Below, piece by piece: positions 26,425 through 36,542 of a stretch of DNA of 55,633 nt; positions within the stretch are counted from its first letter, which is position 1, and the number at the start of each line of letters is the position of its first letter. The position numbers were made by a program, and so were the translations under genes. Source of the stretch: a bacterium (GTDB lineage Bacteria > Verrucomicrobiota > Verrucomicrobiia > Limisphaerales > J093); contig JAKANS010000009.1 of assembly GCA_021823625.1 (NCBI GenBank), positions 1 to 55,633 on the forward strand. The letters are read 5' to 3'. The notes beneath the pieces were generated by a model. That model was not told the origin of the DNA. It was given only the letters and a program-made list of their open reading frames with translations, and ran no database searches.

Positions 26425-27189
26425 ATGGATCGTGCAAAGCCAACCGGTATGCGCACGCAGGGCGAGCGGGCCTTTACCCTCATCGAACTGTTGGTGGTGA
26501 TCGCCATCATCGGCATCCTGGCGGCCTTGTTGCTGCCCGCGCTAGCCTCGGCCAAGGAGCGGGCACGGCGGACGGCCTGCAAGAACAATATCCGCCAGTT
26601 CATCATCGCCACGCACACCTACGCCGGCGATTTTGGCGACCAGCTCCCCAGCGGTCGGACGGACGCCGCCAACCCGAACGACACGCACACGCCGATCCTC
26701 TCGACCAACAGCCGTAACGAAATCCTGGAGTACAGCGGCGGTTTGGACGTGCTCGATTGCCCGAACCTGGCCACGCCGTTCAAGACCAAGAAAGACTGGC
26801 GGGTCCACGAAGGCTTCGGCTTCGCCATCGGTTACCATTACCTGGGTGGCCACACGAACACGCCGTGGGAATTGTCCGGCCCCGCCACCGCCACCTGGAT
26901 TTCTCCGCAGCGCACCGCCGAGGATCCGACGCTGCTATTGGTGGCGGACCTGAACGTCTTCTGCCACCCGTACCAGCGCATGTTGGCACCCCATGCCGGT
27001 TCGGGCTACGTGCTCCGCGACGAGTCGTATTACGAAAACCACGACAATGCCCCCAACGAAACCTGCGTCGATCTGGGGGCCAAGGGCGGCAACGTCGGCC
27101 GCCTGGACAGCTCGGTGGCCTGGAAAAACATCGGCGAAATGAGAATCTACCGCGCCTCGCAGTTGTACGACACGTACGGGATGTGGTGA
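26425..27189 (+). CDS. Pseudopilin-like secreted protein (type IV pilin N-terminal signal)
   Basis: A 254-residue protein with a class III signal: a 17-residue positively charged leader, then the cleavage/methylation segment [26 protein letters not shown], with Glu at +5, and [18 protein letters not shown]. The C-terminal domain has [26 protein letters not shown] and a final DTYGMW, as in the large family of such proteins in Verrucomicrobia and Planctomycetes. They are probably processed by a prepilin peptidase and may be minor pilins or secreted proteins; the function is not known. ATG 26425 is listed and ATG 26449 is an alternative. Expressed alone, not with a secretion operon. Confidence 0.85.
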   Translation: MDRAKPTGMRTQGERAFTLIELLVVIAIIGILAALLLPALASAKERARRTACKNNIRQFIIATHTYAGDFGDQLPSGRTDAANPNDTHTPILSTNSRNEILEYSGGLDVLDCPNLATPFKTKKDWRVHEGFGFAIGYHYLGGHTNTPWELSGPATATWISPQRTAEDPTLLLVADLNVFCHPYQRMLAPHAGSGYVLRDESYYENHDNAPNETCVDLGAKGGNVGRLDSSVAWKNIGEMRIYRASQLYDTYGMW

Positions 27190-27292
27190 CGCCCCGCCCG
27201 CCGGCGCCGCTTTCGGACTCGCTGCCTCGCGAACCGGCACTTCAGGTGATTCTGCCTTGCCGGCCGGCCGCTTCCCGGCAACGTTGCCCGGC

Positions 27293-29194
27293 ATGAACGC
27301 ACGCTGCCGACTTTGGTTCCCGATGTGGGTTGCGCTGGCCCTGGCCTCGATCCGGCTGGCCGCGGTGGAAATGGCCGATTCGGAGGCGACGACCGCCTGG
27401 CTCGCGGAGCATTACACCAAGTACGAGTACCGCCTCCCGATGCGCGACGGCATCCGGCTGTTCACCCGCGTCTATGTGCCCAAGGACGACGCCCAGGCCT
27501 GGCCGATCCTGCTCACGCGCACGCCTTACGCGCTGAAGCCTTACGGCGCGGACAACTACACCGACCCTTCCGGCTCATTCGCGACGCTCGCGAAGGATAC
27601 GTTCATCCTGGTCACGCAGGACGTGCGCGGACGCTTCGGGTCAGAGGGCGAGTACGTTCACGTCCGCCCGTTCAACCCGCACAAAGGGCCGCGGGACATC
27701 GACGAAAGCTCGGACACCTGGGACACCATCGACTGGCTGGTGAAGCACCTCCCGGGCAACAACGGCAAGGTGGGCCTGTTCGGCATCTCCTACCCTGGCT
27801 TCTACACGTCGATGGGCATGATCGACAGCCATCCCGCGCTCCAGGCGGCGTCGCCGCAGGCGCCGATCGCCGACTGGTTTCTGGGCGACGACGTCAACCA
27901 CAACGGCGCGTTCTTTCTCTCCCAGAACTTCGGGTTCTTTTACTGGTTCGCCCAAAAGGCGGATGACCCGCTGCACGAAGACCTGAAGAGCTTTCATTTC
28001 AACACCCCGGACGGCTACGACTTCTTTCTGCGCATGGGATCGCTCGGCAACTCGGACACGCTTTACTTCAAAGGCTGTTCCGCCGCGTGGAACGAGTTCC
28101 TGGCCCACCCGACTTACGACGCCTGGTGGCAGGCGAGAAACATCCGGCCACACTTGAGGAATGTGCATTGTGCGGTGCTGACCGTCGGCGGCTGGTACGA
28201 CGCGGAAGACTTGTTCGGGCCGCTGGAAACCTATCGCTGGACGGAGCGGTTAAATCCGGGCATCACCAACGCGCTGGTGATGGGGCCCTGGGCGCACGGC
28301 GAGTGGGGAGGCGGTGCCGGCGACGCGCTGGGCCCGATCGGTTTCCACTCCAAGACCGCCGAGTATTTCCGCGAGAAGATCGAACTTCCGTTTTTCCGCC
28401 ACTTCCTGAAAGGCGACACCAATTACACCGCGACCGAGGCCCAGGTTTTCGAGACCGGCACCGATCACTGGCGCCGCTTCGAGGCCTGGCCGCCCACGAA
28501 CGTCGTTTCGCGGACGCTCTATTTTCGCCCCGCCGGTGCGCTCTCGTTCGCCCCGCCGGCGGAGGGCGCGGACGCGTTCGACGAATACGTGAGCGACCCC
28601 GCCAAACCCGTGCCTTACACGAACGATAAATCCACGAGCTACCCGCGTGCCTACCCGCTGGAAGACCAGCGCTTCGTCGCCTCGCGGCCGGACGTGCTCG
28701 TCTATGAAACCGAACCGCTGGGCGAAGACCTGACCTTCGCCGGCCCGCTGAAGGCCACCCTCCACGTCTCCACCACCGGCACCGACTCGGATTGGGTCGT
28801 GAAACTGATCGACGTTTATCCGGGCGATTATCCGAACCCCGACCCGAACCCGGCGAACCTGAAGCTGGGCGGTTACCAGCAGTTGGTGCGCGGCGACGTC
28901 TTTCGCGGTCGGTTCCGCAATAGTTTTGAGAAACCCGAGCCGTTCGAACCAGGCAAGGTGGCGAAGGTCGAGTTCACCTTGACGGACATCTGCCACACCT
29001 TCCGCTCCGGCCACCGCGTGATGGTGCAGGTGCAGAGCTCGTGGTTTCCGCTCGTGGACCGCAACCCGCAGACGTTCGTGAACATCGCGACGGCGAGACC
29101 GGAGGATTTCCGCAAGGCGACCCAGCGGGTCTATCGCGGTGGCGAAGATGCCTCCAGCCTCACGGTGCAGGTTTTGCCGGCACAAAAGCCATGA
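27293..29194 (+). CDS. CocE/NonD (X-Pro dipeptidyl-peptidase S15 type) hydrolase, secreted
   Basis: A 633-residue exported serine hydrolase. A signal peptide (about 1-24, MWVALALASIRLAAVEM) precedes the alpha/beta hydrolase domain: RDGIRLFTRVYVPK, DVRGRFGSEGEY, the nucleophile in GLFGISYPGFYTS (Ser166), the probable Asp in VGGWYDAEDLFGPLETY and the His in MGPWAHGEWG. A C-terminal jelly-roll domain (about 440-633, KATLHVSTTGTDSDWVVKLIDVYPGDYPN and HRVMVQVQSSWFPLVDRNPQT) is typical of the CocE/S15 family, which cleaves esters, beta-lactam esters or X-Pro peptides. The substrate is unknown. It follows the pseudopilin by about 100 bases. Confidence 0.9.
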   Translation: MNARCRLWFPMWVALALASIRLAAVEMADSEATTAWLAEHYTKYEYRLPMRDGIRLFTRVYVPKDDAQAWPILLTRTPYALKPYGADNYTDPSGSFATLAKDTFILVTQDVRGRFGSEGEYVHVRPFNPHKGPRDIDESSDTWDTIDWLVKHLPGNNGKVGLFGISYPGFYTSMGMIDSHPALQAASPQAPIADWFLGDDVNHNGAFFLSQNFGFFYWFAQKADDPLHEDLKSFHFNTPDGYDFFLRMGSLGNSDTLYFKGCSAAWNEFLAHPTYDAWWQARNIRPHLRNVHCAVLTVGGWYDAEDLFGPLETYRWTERLNPGITNALVMGPWAHGEWGGGAGDALGPIGFHSKTAEYFREKIELPFFRHFLKGDTNYTATEAQVFETGTDHWRRFEAWPPTNVVSRTLYFRPAGALSFAPPAEGADAFDEYVSDPAKPVPYTNDKSTSYPRAYPLEDQRFVASRPDVLVYETEPLGEDLTFAGPLKATLHVSTTGTDSDWVVKLIDVYPGDYPNPDPNPANLKLGGYQQLVRGDVFRGRFRNSFEKPEPFEPGKVAKVEFTLTDICHTFRSGHRVMVQVQSSWFPLVDRNPQTFVNIATARPEDFRKATQRVYRGGEDASSLTVQVLPAQKP

Positions 29195-29301
29195 TGAGTC
29201 GTTCTTGACGCGAACGCTCGCAGCGGCGGCCAACCAACGCGGGTTCGCCTCCGGGAAAGTAGAAAAGCGGGATAAGGCTGCGCCGCCAGACCGACCGCAG
29301 G

Positions 29302-32300
29302 TTACCGAGCGAGTGCTTGGGAGGTCTCCAGGCGAAAGAACGCCCGAGGTTCGTTAGCATCGATGCCAAACTCCCACTCGGCGTTGCCCGCGCTGTCGAA
29401 CACCATCGCCGCCGCCCGTTCCCACGTCATGAGGTCCATGGACTTGAGCACCCAAGCCGAGTCGCCCGGCTGGCCGTGCGCGGTCAAGCTCAGGTCGCCG
29501 GAAGGCAGGCGACTGATTTGGAGCACGAATTCTGGAACGGTCTCTACGCTCACGGTGATCGATGCCCGAGTGACGCCTCCGTCCGGATCGGAGACGGTGA
29601 TCTCGATCTGGTCCACACCCGTGACTCCCGCGGCCGGGCGGAGGACCAGGAACCGGTTCGTGTCCGTCCCGGTCCCCTCAATGGTGCCGGCAGGGAAGAG
29701 CACCGGGTTTTGGTTTGCGGCCCGCACCGTGAGTTGGTCGGCGGGTGTTTGCGAATCACTCACCGAGAACGGCACCGCACGGAGCGTCTCCCCCGGAGCG
29801 AAAACCACGGTCGCCGGCAGCGTCAGCAACGGAGGTTCATTGCGAGCGGTCATCTCCACTTGAATGCTCTGCGTTGTGGAGTGGCCGCCCAAGTCGCAAG
29901 CGGTCAGGGCGAGCGTAGTATCGCCGCAGTGGCCGGGCGCAACGATTACCGTCAAAATGAAACTCGGGGAGCGGGTACCGGGAAACTGCTGGCGCAGACT
30001 CACCATGTCGAACCACGCGGGTGTTGGCGAGGTGATCACGGTTTCCAAGGCGGCCGGCTCGGTGTCGTCGTCGGTGATCGTCAACACGGTTTCCGCGGTA
30101 GCGCCTTCTTTGATGACCAGCATCGATGGGGCCGCGATCACCGGTGCGGCGCCGGCGCCGCCAGCAAGATGCAGTTCCTGTTCTGACGCAAAGAGACCTC
30201 CGGCGTGGCAGTTGTCCACGGCTTGCACGCTCCAGTAAAGCCGGGCGGGCATCGGGTCCGGCAGTTGAAGCACCAGCCAGCGGTTGAAACCGGCGTTTCC
30301 TGGCGTGGAGAGCAGGCGGGTGCCCGGTGCAAGCGCATGTGAGGGAACAATCTGGTTGCCACCCGGCGTGACGCCGACGCGCACGTTGTAACTCAACGCC
30401 GCGGACTGGTTCGGATCGTGACTCGGCCCCCAAGACAGCCAGAGCAGGTCGCCCGTCTGGACGGCGCGCAGACCGGTGGGGGCGGCAGGCGGCGTGTTGG
30501 CCTGGTGGATCTGGTTGCGGAGAACACCAACGGAACTCCCCAGTATCTTGGCGAGATCCAGAGTCCCGTCGTTATTCCAATCGCCCACGCACAATGTTCC
30601 GCTGGTGTACCGGTTGTCCATGCTCACAAAAGAAACGCGGTCGAAGCGCCCAGAGCCGCCGCCGCCAAGCAACGCAAGGTAGGTCACTTGGTTGGTGTGC
30701 TGAAAAGGGAAGGCGAGGGTTTCCACCGCCGCCGGAGAAACCACGTCCACCTCCCCGTCTTGATCGAAATCGCCCCAGGCGGGGACGAGTGAGGAAACGC
30801 TTGGCACGGCTATCGTCGGAACCTGAGGGCCGATGGGAACGAAAGTGAACCGCCCCCCTTCCTGGCGATACAGCCCGAGTTGAAACGCCTTTTTACCGGA
30901 CGAAACGCTTACGCGCTGCGCCACCGAAAGATCCCAGTCCCCATCGCCATCCGCGTCCACCCAGTCAATGCTCGACGTAGTATCGGCACTGCTCAAAGTC
31001 GTGACCGAAGAGAACCGGCCAGAGCCGTCGTTGGCAAAGAGCGTGATCCGGGTGTTGGGTGTCCCCGCACCTGCGGCCAGGAGGGCGAAGTCCAGATCCC
31101 CATCCCCGTCGAAGTCCGCCACGGCCAAAGTGCCGGCCAACGAGGCGGCGACGGGTGCACTGGGCACGAACACGCCGGGCGCCGTCTGAAGCATCAGCAC
31201 GGTCTGCCCGGCGCCAATACCGCCGGACAGCAAAAGGTCCAGACGACCGTCACCATTGCAGTCCCCGCAGGCTGCGCTGACGACATTGCTGACCGGCCAG
31301 GTCCCTTTTGCGTCTTCCACGAACTTCAATGGATTTCCTCCCTCGTTCCGGTAGAGGGCAGGAGCCGCGGTGGCGGCAGTTGGAATGGCAAACAAATCCA
31401 GATCGCCGTCGCCGTCGTAATCGGCTGGCAGGATGTTCCGCAAGGAGCGCAGCCCGGCCGGAAAGTCCCGGCGCTGCCAGGCGCCATGGCCCAAGTTCAG
31501 TTGGTAGTAGCTGATGACAAAGGCTGACAACAGGTCGAGACGGCCGTCTCCGTCCAGATCAGCCACGACCACCTGGTTCGTGGCGGGAGCCTGTCCAAAT
31601 GGACCTTCCGGGATGAACTGCCGCGCTTGCAGGGTGACCCCGAAACGGGTCCGGTTGGTGGCCTGGCCATCCGTGGCAGTCAAGGTGATGACGCTGGAGC
31701 CGGTCTGATTTGTGTTCGTGCTGGGCTGGATACGCACCAGAAAGTTGGTCTTTCCGAGTAGCGCAGAAATCGACAAACCGCTTTGGTCGGCGGGAACGAC
31801 GGCTGGGTTTGAACTCGTGGCCGTGAGGCGGTAACCCGAGCCCGCAGCGAGATCCGGGTCGCGCACGGTAACTGGCAACACCAGAGGCCACTGGCCCTGG
31901 GTCATCACCTGGTCCGGGACGGCGTCGATCACCGGCCCGTGCCTGATCTGCGAAACCAGCAGCAAAACCTGCGCTTCGGCGCTCAGTCCTTCCGGGTCGC
32001 TCACCTGCAATTGCAGCATTCCATTGCCGTAGCGCCCTGGCTGCAGGTAGAGCGTGAGGCTCCGGTCTGCACCGGTACCGCCCAACGCCACCCCATTCGT
32101 GACCAGCAGGTTCTGCGGAGCGAACAGCACCTGAACGCTGAGTTCGTCGGCAGCGGCTTCCGCATCTCCGACTTGAAACGGGATTCCCACGACCGGGGTA
32201 TCTGCGGGGACCCTGACGTTGACCGGCGCGTGGATCCAAGGCGCGGTGTTGTTTTGCGCGGCAAGGCCGACGCAGGCGAGGAGCAGAACGCTGGGAAGCG

Positions 32301-32316
32301 AGACCGTGGCTTTCAT
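29302..32316 (-). CDS. Large secreted FG-GAP/VCBS repeat protein
   Basis: A 1004-residue exported protein. After a signal peptide (about 1-20) and two Ig-like segments (about 25-230) come seven FG-GAP/VCBS units with calcium-binding loops: VVVADLDGDGRLDLL, ADYDGDGDLDLF, GDCNGDGRLDLL, VADFDGDGDLDFAL, DADGDGDWDL, GDFDQDGEVDVV and GDWNNDGTLDLA, making an incomplete or complete beta-propeller. Then come a fibronectin-III-like domain (PPAAPTGLRAVQTGD), further cadherin-like segments, and a C-terminal domain (LTAHGQPGDSAWVLKSMDLMTWERA) that is common at the ends of Verrucomicrobia surface proteins. ATG 32316 begins the signal. Probably a surface or matrix adhesin; no enzyme motif is seen. Confidence 0.85.
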   Translation of the reverse strand: MKATVSLPSVLLLACVGLAAQNNTAPWIHAPVNVRVPADTPVVGIPFQVGDAEAAADELSVQVLFAPQNLLVTNGVALGGTGADRSLTLYLQPGRYGNGMLQLQVSDPEGLSAEAQVLLLVSQIRHGPVIDAVPDQVMTQGQWPLVLPVTVRDPDLAAGSGYRLTATSSNPAVVPADQSGLSISALLGKTNFLVRIQPSTNTNQTGSSVITLTATDGQATNRTRFGVTLQARQFIPEGPFGQAPATNQVVVADLDGDGRLDLLSAFVISYYQLNLGHGAWQRRDFPAGLRSLRNILPADYDGDGDLDLFAIPTAATAAPALYRNEGGNPLKFVEDAKGTWPVSNVVSAACGDCNGDGRLDLLLSGGIGAGQTVLMLQTAPGVFVPSAPVAASLAGTLAVADFDGDGDLDFALLAAGAGTPNTRITLFANDGSGRFSSVTTLSSADTTSSIDWVDADGDGDWDLSVAQRVSVSSGKKAFQLGLYRQEGGRFTFVPIGPQVPTIAVPSVSSLVPAWGDFDQDGEVDVVSPAAVETLAFPFQHTNQVTYLALLGGGGSGRFDRVSFVSMDNRYTSGTLCVGDWNNDGTLDLAKILGSSVGVLRNQIHQANTPPAAPTGLRAVQTGDLLWLSWGPSHDPNQSAALSYNVRVGVTPGGNQIVPSHALAPGTRLLSTPGNAGFNRWLVLQLPDPMPARLYWSVQAVDNCHAGGLFASEQELHLAGGAGAAPVIAAPSMLVIKEGATAETVLTITDDDTEPAALETVITSPTPAWFDMVSLRQQFPGTRSPSFILTVIVAPGHCGDTTLALTACDLGGHSTTQSIQVEMTARNEPPLLTLPATVVFAPGETLRAVPFSVSDSQTPADQLTVRAANQNPVLFPAGTIEGTGTDTNRFLVLRPAAGVTGVDQIEITVSDPDGGVTRASITVSVETVPEFVLQISRLPSGDLSLTAHGQPGDSAWVLKSMDLMTWERAAAMVFDSAGNAEWEFGIDANEPRAFFRLETSQALAR

Positions 32317-32688
32317 AACTGACTCGTGAACGGGTTGTGCGGGCAATGCGCCCAATGCCGGAGGGTCAGCCGGCAGGAGCGATTAATTAGCTTCAACCAT
32401 GCCAGGAACTGGGCAGGCAGCACTGCTCTGACCTTCTCCTCAAATTTCTGGGGACCAAGCCCGAAGCCCGAAGGCCGAAACCCAAAAGCCGAAGACCAGA
32501 CCGCTGGGCGAGCGGCCGTTGCGTTTCGGGTTTCGGCTTTCGGCTTTCGGGCTTCGGATCTCCGCCGCATCGGCAATTTGCCACTTTGCTTATGACGCTC
32601 CTGGGCGGGGCCGCGTCCGAGAAACGCGTTCGACGCCCCGCCGAAACCCACCTATACTCACCGTGGTTGTCCACTCGACAAGCGGCTC
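32317..32688. other. Intergenic region with long imperfect inverted repeat
   Basis: The gap between the divergent FG-GAP and FHA genes holds an inverted repeat: left arm about 32461-32495 (CCGAAGCCCGAAGGCCGAAA...), right arm about 32523-32557 (TTTCGG repeated, ending CTTTCGGGCTTCGG). The outer 12 bases of each arm are perfect complements and the rest pair imperfectly. Both arms are built from a heptamer-like CCGAAAG unit. Promoters for both genes must also lie here but cannot be placed. Confidence 0.6.
32461..32557. repeat. Imperfect inverted repeat of CCGAA(A/G)G units
   Basis: Two roughly 35-base arms around a 27-base centre could fold as a cruciform or a long RNA hairpin. The repeated CCGAAAG/CTTTCGG unit makes slippage likely. 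It may belong to a dispersed family in this genome; I see only this copy in the window. Confidence 0.6.
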
Positions 32689-33306
32689 ATGGCATCCTTG
32701 GTCATCGAAAACGGCACGCATCGCGGAGAAATCCTGGAACTCCAACCGGGCACGAACCTGTTGGGGCGGGCCGCTGAATGCCACTTCCTCCTGGCCGAGT
32801 CCACCGTGTCCGGCCGGCACTGCGAAATCCGCGTCAGCGATTGCGAAATCCGCCTCCACGACCTCGGTTCGAGCAACGGCACGTTCGTCGAGGGCGAGCG
32901 CGTGCAGGATGCGGAATTGCGCGACGGTCAATGCCTCGTCCTCGGCGAAGTCCAATTCCGCGTGGCCATTCCGCCGGCCCACATTGCCATCCCCGAGATG
33001 TCCCTGCCGGACGACGGCGCGCCGCTGCCGCTGGCCGACGGCGCGCCCGCCTGTTATGAGCATCGCCAGGTCGCGGCGGTCTTTCGCTGCGCGCGGTGCG
33101 GTCGCACGTTTTGCGACGCGTGCGTGCATCGACTGCGCCTGGCAGGTGGGCGGTTGCGAACGCTTTGCCCGGCGTGCAGCAATCTGTGCGAACGGCTGGA
33201 CGGCAAATCCACCGCCGCCGCGCCGGCCACGCTGGGGCAGAAACTCCTGCGCACGGTGCGCGTGGCGTTCACCTTCAGGCAACCGGGGAAACGCCCGCCG
33301 CGATGA
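32689..33306 (+). CDS. FHA-domain protein with C-terminal zinc-binding domain
   Basis: A 205-residue soluble protein. Residues 1-90 are a forkhead-associated domain that binds phosphothreonine: GTNLLGRAAECHFLLAESTVSGRHCEIR, DLGSSNGTFVEGERV and LRDGQCLVLGEVQFRV. Residues 120-170 resemble a B-box-type zinc finger with Cys/His pairs (CYEHRQVAAVFRCARCGRTFCDACV...LCPACSNLC). It probably reads phosphorylated partners of a Ser/Thr kinase; no kinase is in the window. The start ATG directly begins the FHA strand. Confidence 0.88.
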   Translation: MASLVIENGTHRGEILELQPGTNLLGRAAECHFLLAESTVSGRHCEIRVSDCEIRLHDLGSSNGTFVEGERVQDAELRDGQCLVLGEVQFRVAIPPAHIAIPEMSLPDDGAPLPLADGAPACYEHRQVAAVFRCARCGRTFCDACVHRLRLAGGRLRTLCPACSNLCERLDGKSTAAAPATLGQKLLRTVRVAFTFRQPGKRPPR

Positions 33307-33429
33307 GTCCGGTGCGGCACCGGAGGTTGCTGAACTAAAGCAAACGTTGAGCCGCGGCGGCAAACCTGCTTCCCTCCCGGCCATGACCGCCGCGACCGTT
33401 AGCACGCCATTCACGATCCGCGTTCGCCG

Positions 33430-34758
33430 ATGAAGCCGCCGGCCGAAGCGCATTCAGGCCCGGCGACTTCGAGGCCGCCGCAGGCCCGCCGGCTCCGCGA
33501 GCTTTCGGCGCAACAATGGAAGTCCGGCGCCGCCGCCTGGCTGGGCTGGACGTTCGACGGCCTGGACATGCACTTGTACACGTTGGTGTACGTGCAATTC
33601 GTCGCCCAGTTGATCGGCGCGAAAACCAGCCTGGATCCCGCCGTGGGCCGTTACGGCTCGATCATTCAGGGCGCGTTCATGCTCGGCTGGGCGCTGGGCG
33701 GCGGGTTCTTCGGGCGCATCGGCGACCGGCTCGGCCGGAGCCGCACGCTTTCGCTCACAATCCTGACTTACGCCGCCTTCACCGGCCTTTCAGCCTTCGC
33801 GCACACTTGGTGGCAACTAGGCATCTTTCGCTTCCTGGCCGCGCTGGGCATCGGCGGCGAATGGGCGGTCGGCGCTTCGCTGCTTTCGGAAACCTGGCCG
33901 CGGCGCTGGCGGCCGTGGATCGCCGCCGTGCTTCAGACCGGCGTGAACGTCGGCATCCTCATGGCGGTGCTCGCGCATTATCTGATGGCGGGCATCGTGG
34001 CGACGCAACCGCGCTGGCTGTTCCTGGTGGGGGTCGCGCCGGCGCTGATGGTGTTTTGGATTCGCCGCGCGGTGCCGGAAACCGAGGAGTGGACCCAGGC
34101 CAAGGCGGGCGTTGGCGAGGTGCGGCCGCACATCCGCGACTTGTTCCAGCCAGGAATTCGCCGCACCACCTGGCTGGTGATCGCGGTCTGCGCGCTCGGC
34201 TTGACCGGGCATTGGGCGTTCATGTTTTGGAATCAGATCCAATTCAGGAACCTGCCGGACGTGATCGGCCTGGATGCGCGCGCCAAAGGCGAATGGGGCC
34301 GCAACCTCCTTTACCTCGTCATCGTGTCGTCGATCGCTGGTAATTTCGTGGCCGCCTGGTTGGCGCGGCGGTTCGGCTACCGGCGCGTCATCGCCGCCAT
34401 GTCCGTGGGCTATTTTCTAGCCATGACGGCCTGCTACGCGACCGAACACCCGCACCAACGGCTTTACTATCTGCTGGCGTTGCCGGGCTTTTTCCAGGGC
34501 CTGTTCGCGTTGTACACGATGTATCTGCCGCCGTTGTTCCCGACACTGCTGCGTACCACGGGCGCCGGCTTCTGCTACAACATTGGCCGCGTGGTGTCGG
34601 CGGTGGGGGTGGTGTTTTTCGGGCTGTTCGGAACGGTGGGAAACTACCGGTTGTCACTGCTGTTGGCAGGCTGCCTGTTCCTGCCCGCGGCCGGCGTGGC
34701 GATACTGCTGCCCGAGTTGCGCGATGTACCAGACAAAGTCCCCGAGCCGGCGGACTGA
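33430..34758 (+). CDS. MFS transporter, sugar/aromatic acid porter type
   Basis: A 442-residue major-facilitator protein with twelve helices. Motifs: WLGWTFDGLDMHLYTLV in helix 1, GRIGDRLGRSRTL (motif A between helices 2 and 3), and FRFLAALGIGGEWAVGASLLSE (helix 5 region), which match the metabolite:H+ symporter group that includes SHS/sialate, shikimate and aromatic-acid porters. A hydrophilic N-terminus of 28 residues precedes helix 1. The substrate is unknown. The gene follows the FHA gene by 123 bases on the same strand and faces the glycoamylase-like gene. Confidence 0.8.
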   Translation: MKPPAEAHSGPATSRPPQARRLRELSAQQWKSGAAAWLGWTFDGLDMHLYTLVYVQFVAQLIGAKTSLDPAVGRYGSIIQGAFMLGWALGGGFFGRIGDRLGRSRTLSLTILTYAAFTGLSAFAHTWWQLGIFRFLAALGIGGEWAVGASLLSETWPRRWRPWIAAVLQTGVNVGILMAVLAHYLMAGIVATQPRWLFLVGVAPALMVFWIRRAVPETEEWTQAKAGVGEVRPHIRDLFQPGIRRTTWLVIAVCALGLTGHWAFMFWNQIQFRNLPDVIGLDARAKGEWGRNLLYLVIVSSIAGNFVAAWLARRFGYRRVIAAMSVGYFLAMTACYATEHPHQRLYYLLALPGFFQGLFALYTMYLPPLFPTLLRTTGAGFCYNIGRVVSAVGVVFFGLFGTVGNYRLSLLLAGCLFLPAAGVAILLPELRDVPDKVPEPAD

Positions 34759-34811
34759 ATTTCGCCCGGCAAATCCGTGCCTCAAACGCTGCAACTGCAT
34801 CGGCGCAACTC

Positions 34812-36473
34812 TCAGCGCACCGGCTTGAATCCCGCGCGCTCCAGCCCGCGACGAATAATTTCATTCCGCATCATCCGTTGCCAGACGCGGCCGGTCCGAT
34901 AATTCTCCGCCATCAACAGGATCGGCCCTTGGTCGATCCCCAGCACGTCCGGGTCCCACCAGTCGGCGGTGAGGTTGAAGGCGTCGCGAAAGCCATAAGG
35001 CGTCCAAAGCTGCTCGCGATGGGCGCCGTAGAGATGGCGCAACGCCGCCAGACATTCCGCCGGTGCAAAGGGCAGCGAACCGCCCGCCGCCGTGGGCGCG
35101 AGGGTGCCATCGTCGTTTTCGGGCGGCGGCGCCCCGCGGGCCATGTAACCCTGGTAGGGCGCGAAACCGGGACCGTCGCAGGCGGTAAGTCCCCAGCACT
35201 CCGGGCCGTATCCACGCCATGATTTCGGATTGGCGATGCAGTAGGCCCGATTCGCCAGCGTCGCCCGACGCGAGTTCTCGAAGTAATCGAGGCCCTGACC
35301 GCGCAGGAACGCGTCGGCGAGCCCGCGAAAATCGATCCAGCAATGCGAGTACTGGTGCCCAAACAGCGGCGCAAACACGACGTAGCTTTGGCCGTAATGG
35401 GTCTGCCAGTGATAGCCGCGCGTCCAAGCCTCCCAAGCCTCTGGCCCCAGTGCCCCGCGCCTCGCGCCCAGCGCCAGAATGTAAAGGAACATGGCTTCGT
35501 TGTAGCCAACCCACCGGCTGGCGATGAAGCCGCTTTCCGGGTGCCAGCCCATCGCGAGCGTGTCGCCGCCATTCGCCATCCAGCGCCAGTCCACCCGGTT
35601 CACCAGCGCATCGGCCAGTTCGCGGATGCGGCGTTCGTCCGCCTCATCGCCATCGAAGTACTCCCGCGCGTACAGCGCGCCCGCCAGGAACCAGGCCGTG
35701 TCGATGGACGACAGCTCGACCTGCTTGAACCGCACGGCCGTCCGCATGTCCAGGAAATGGTAAAACCAACCCCGGTAACCGATGGCACCGGCCGCGGCCT
35801 CGCTCTGCTGAGCTTTCCAAAACGTCCGCAGCGTGGTGAGCGTGCGTTGGCGGCCTTGTTCGCGCGTGATCCAACCGTGGTCAATGCCGATGCCAAGGGC
35901 GGTCAGCCCGAAGCCGGTCGCCGCGATGCTGCAGAACGAGTCGGGCGTACTGCGATCCTTCACGAGGCCGTTGGTGGAGTTGGCCTCGCACCAAAAATAA
36001 TCGAATGCTGTCGCCTGAAGGAGTTCGAGGAATTCGGCATCATTGGCATTGGCGAACGGCCGCGGCGTGGCGGCAACGCTTGGTTCCTGAGCCAGGGTTG
36101 TGGCTTGCGGCAACGGGTCCGAAGCCTCCGCCCCGCTCGGGTCAGGCACAACCCCGACCCGATACCGGTAGGTAACTCCGTTTGTGACCCTGAAGTCGGC
36201 AAAACGCGGCTCAACCAGCGGCTTTGCCGTCAGCCGGACCGCCGCACCGGCTGGGGCGACTTCGCGGAACACAAAGTACTGCGCCGGTGCCGGTCTGGCA
36301 TCCCAGTGCAGCACCACACTACGGTCGCCGGGTCGGGCCACGAGTCCTGTCGCCAGGTCGTCGGCGGAGCAAGCCAAACCACATGCCCACGCGACGACCG
36401 CCAGGGCAACGAGGCGCTTGGCCCCTCGCCGGGAAGGAGCCTGGGGGCGAAAATGCTGTGCTGACAAAAGCAC
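34812..36473 (-). CDS. Secreted glycoamylase-like (PF10091/GH144-type) enzyme with FN3 domain
   Basis: About 553 residues. A signal peptide (about 18-41, [15 protein letters not shown]) precedes a fibronectin-III-like domain (about 45-125, [23 protein letters not shown]). The catalytic part (about 150-540) opens with [25 protein letters not shown] and continues with [56 protein letters not shown] and [36 protein letters not shown]. This pattern is the PF10091 family, which includes GH144 endo-beta-1,2-glucanases. GTG 36473 is chosen because it leaves a signal peptide and a usable intergenic gap; ATG 36536 would sit 6 bases from the divergent gene. Confidence 0.82.
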   Translation of the reverse strand: MLLSAQHFRPQAPSRRGAKRLVALAVVAWACGLACSADDLATGLVARPGDRSVVLHWDARPAPAQYFVFREVAPAGAAVRLTAKPLVEPRFADFRVTNGVTYRYRVGVVPDPSGAEASDPLPQATTLAQEPSVAATPRPFANANDAEFLELLQATAFDYFWCEANSTNGLVKDRSTPDSFCSIAATGFGLTALGIGIDHGWITREQGRQRTLTTLRTFWKAQQSEAAAGAIGYRGWFYHFLDMRTAVRFKQVELSSIDTAWFLAGALYAREYFDGDEADERRIRELADALVNRVDWRWMANGGDTLAMGWHPESGFIASRWVGYNEAMFLYILALGARRGALGPEAWEAWTRGYHWQTHYGQSYVVFAPLFGHQYSHCWIDFRGLADAFLRGQGLDYFENSRRATLANRAYCIANPKSWRGYGPECWGLTACDGPGFAPYQGYMARGAPPPENDDGTLAPTAAGGSLPFAPAECLAALRHLYGAHREQLWTPYGFRDAFNLTADWWDPDVLGIDQGPILLMAENYRTGRVWQRMMRNEIIRRGLERAGFKPVR

Positions 36474-36542
36474 ACTTGCATTCTGCGCGGCCGTTGGGTA
36501 GTGGTCAATTCGTCTCAACCAGATCGCAAACGACAACGATTT

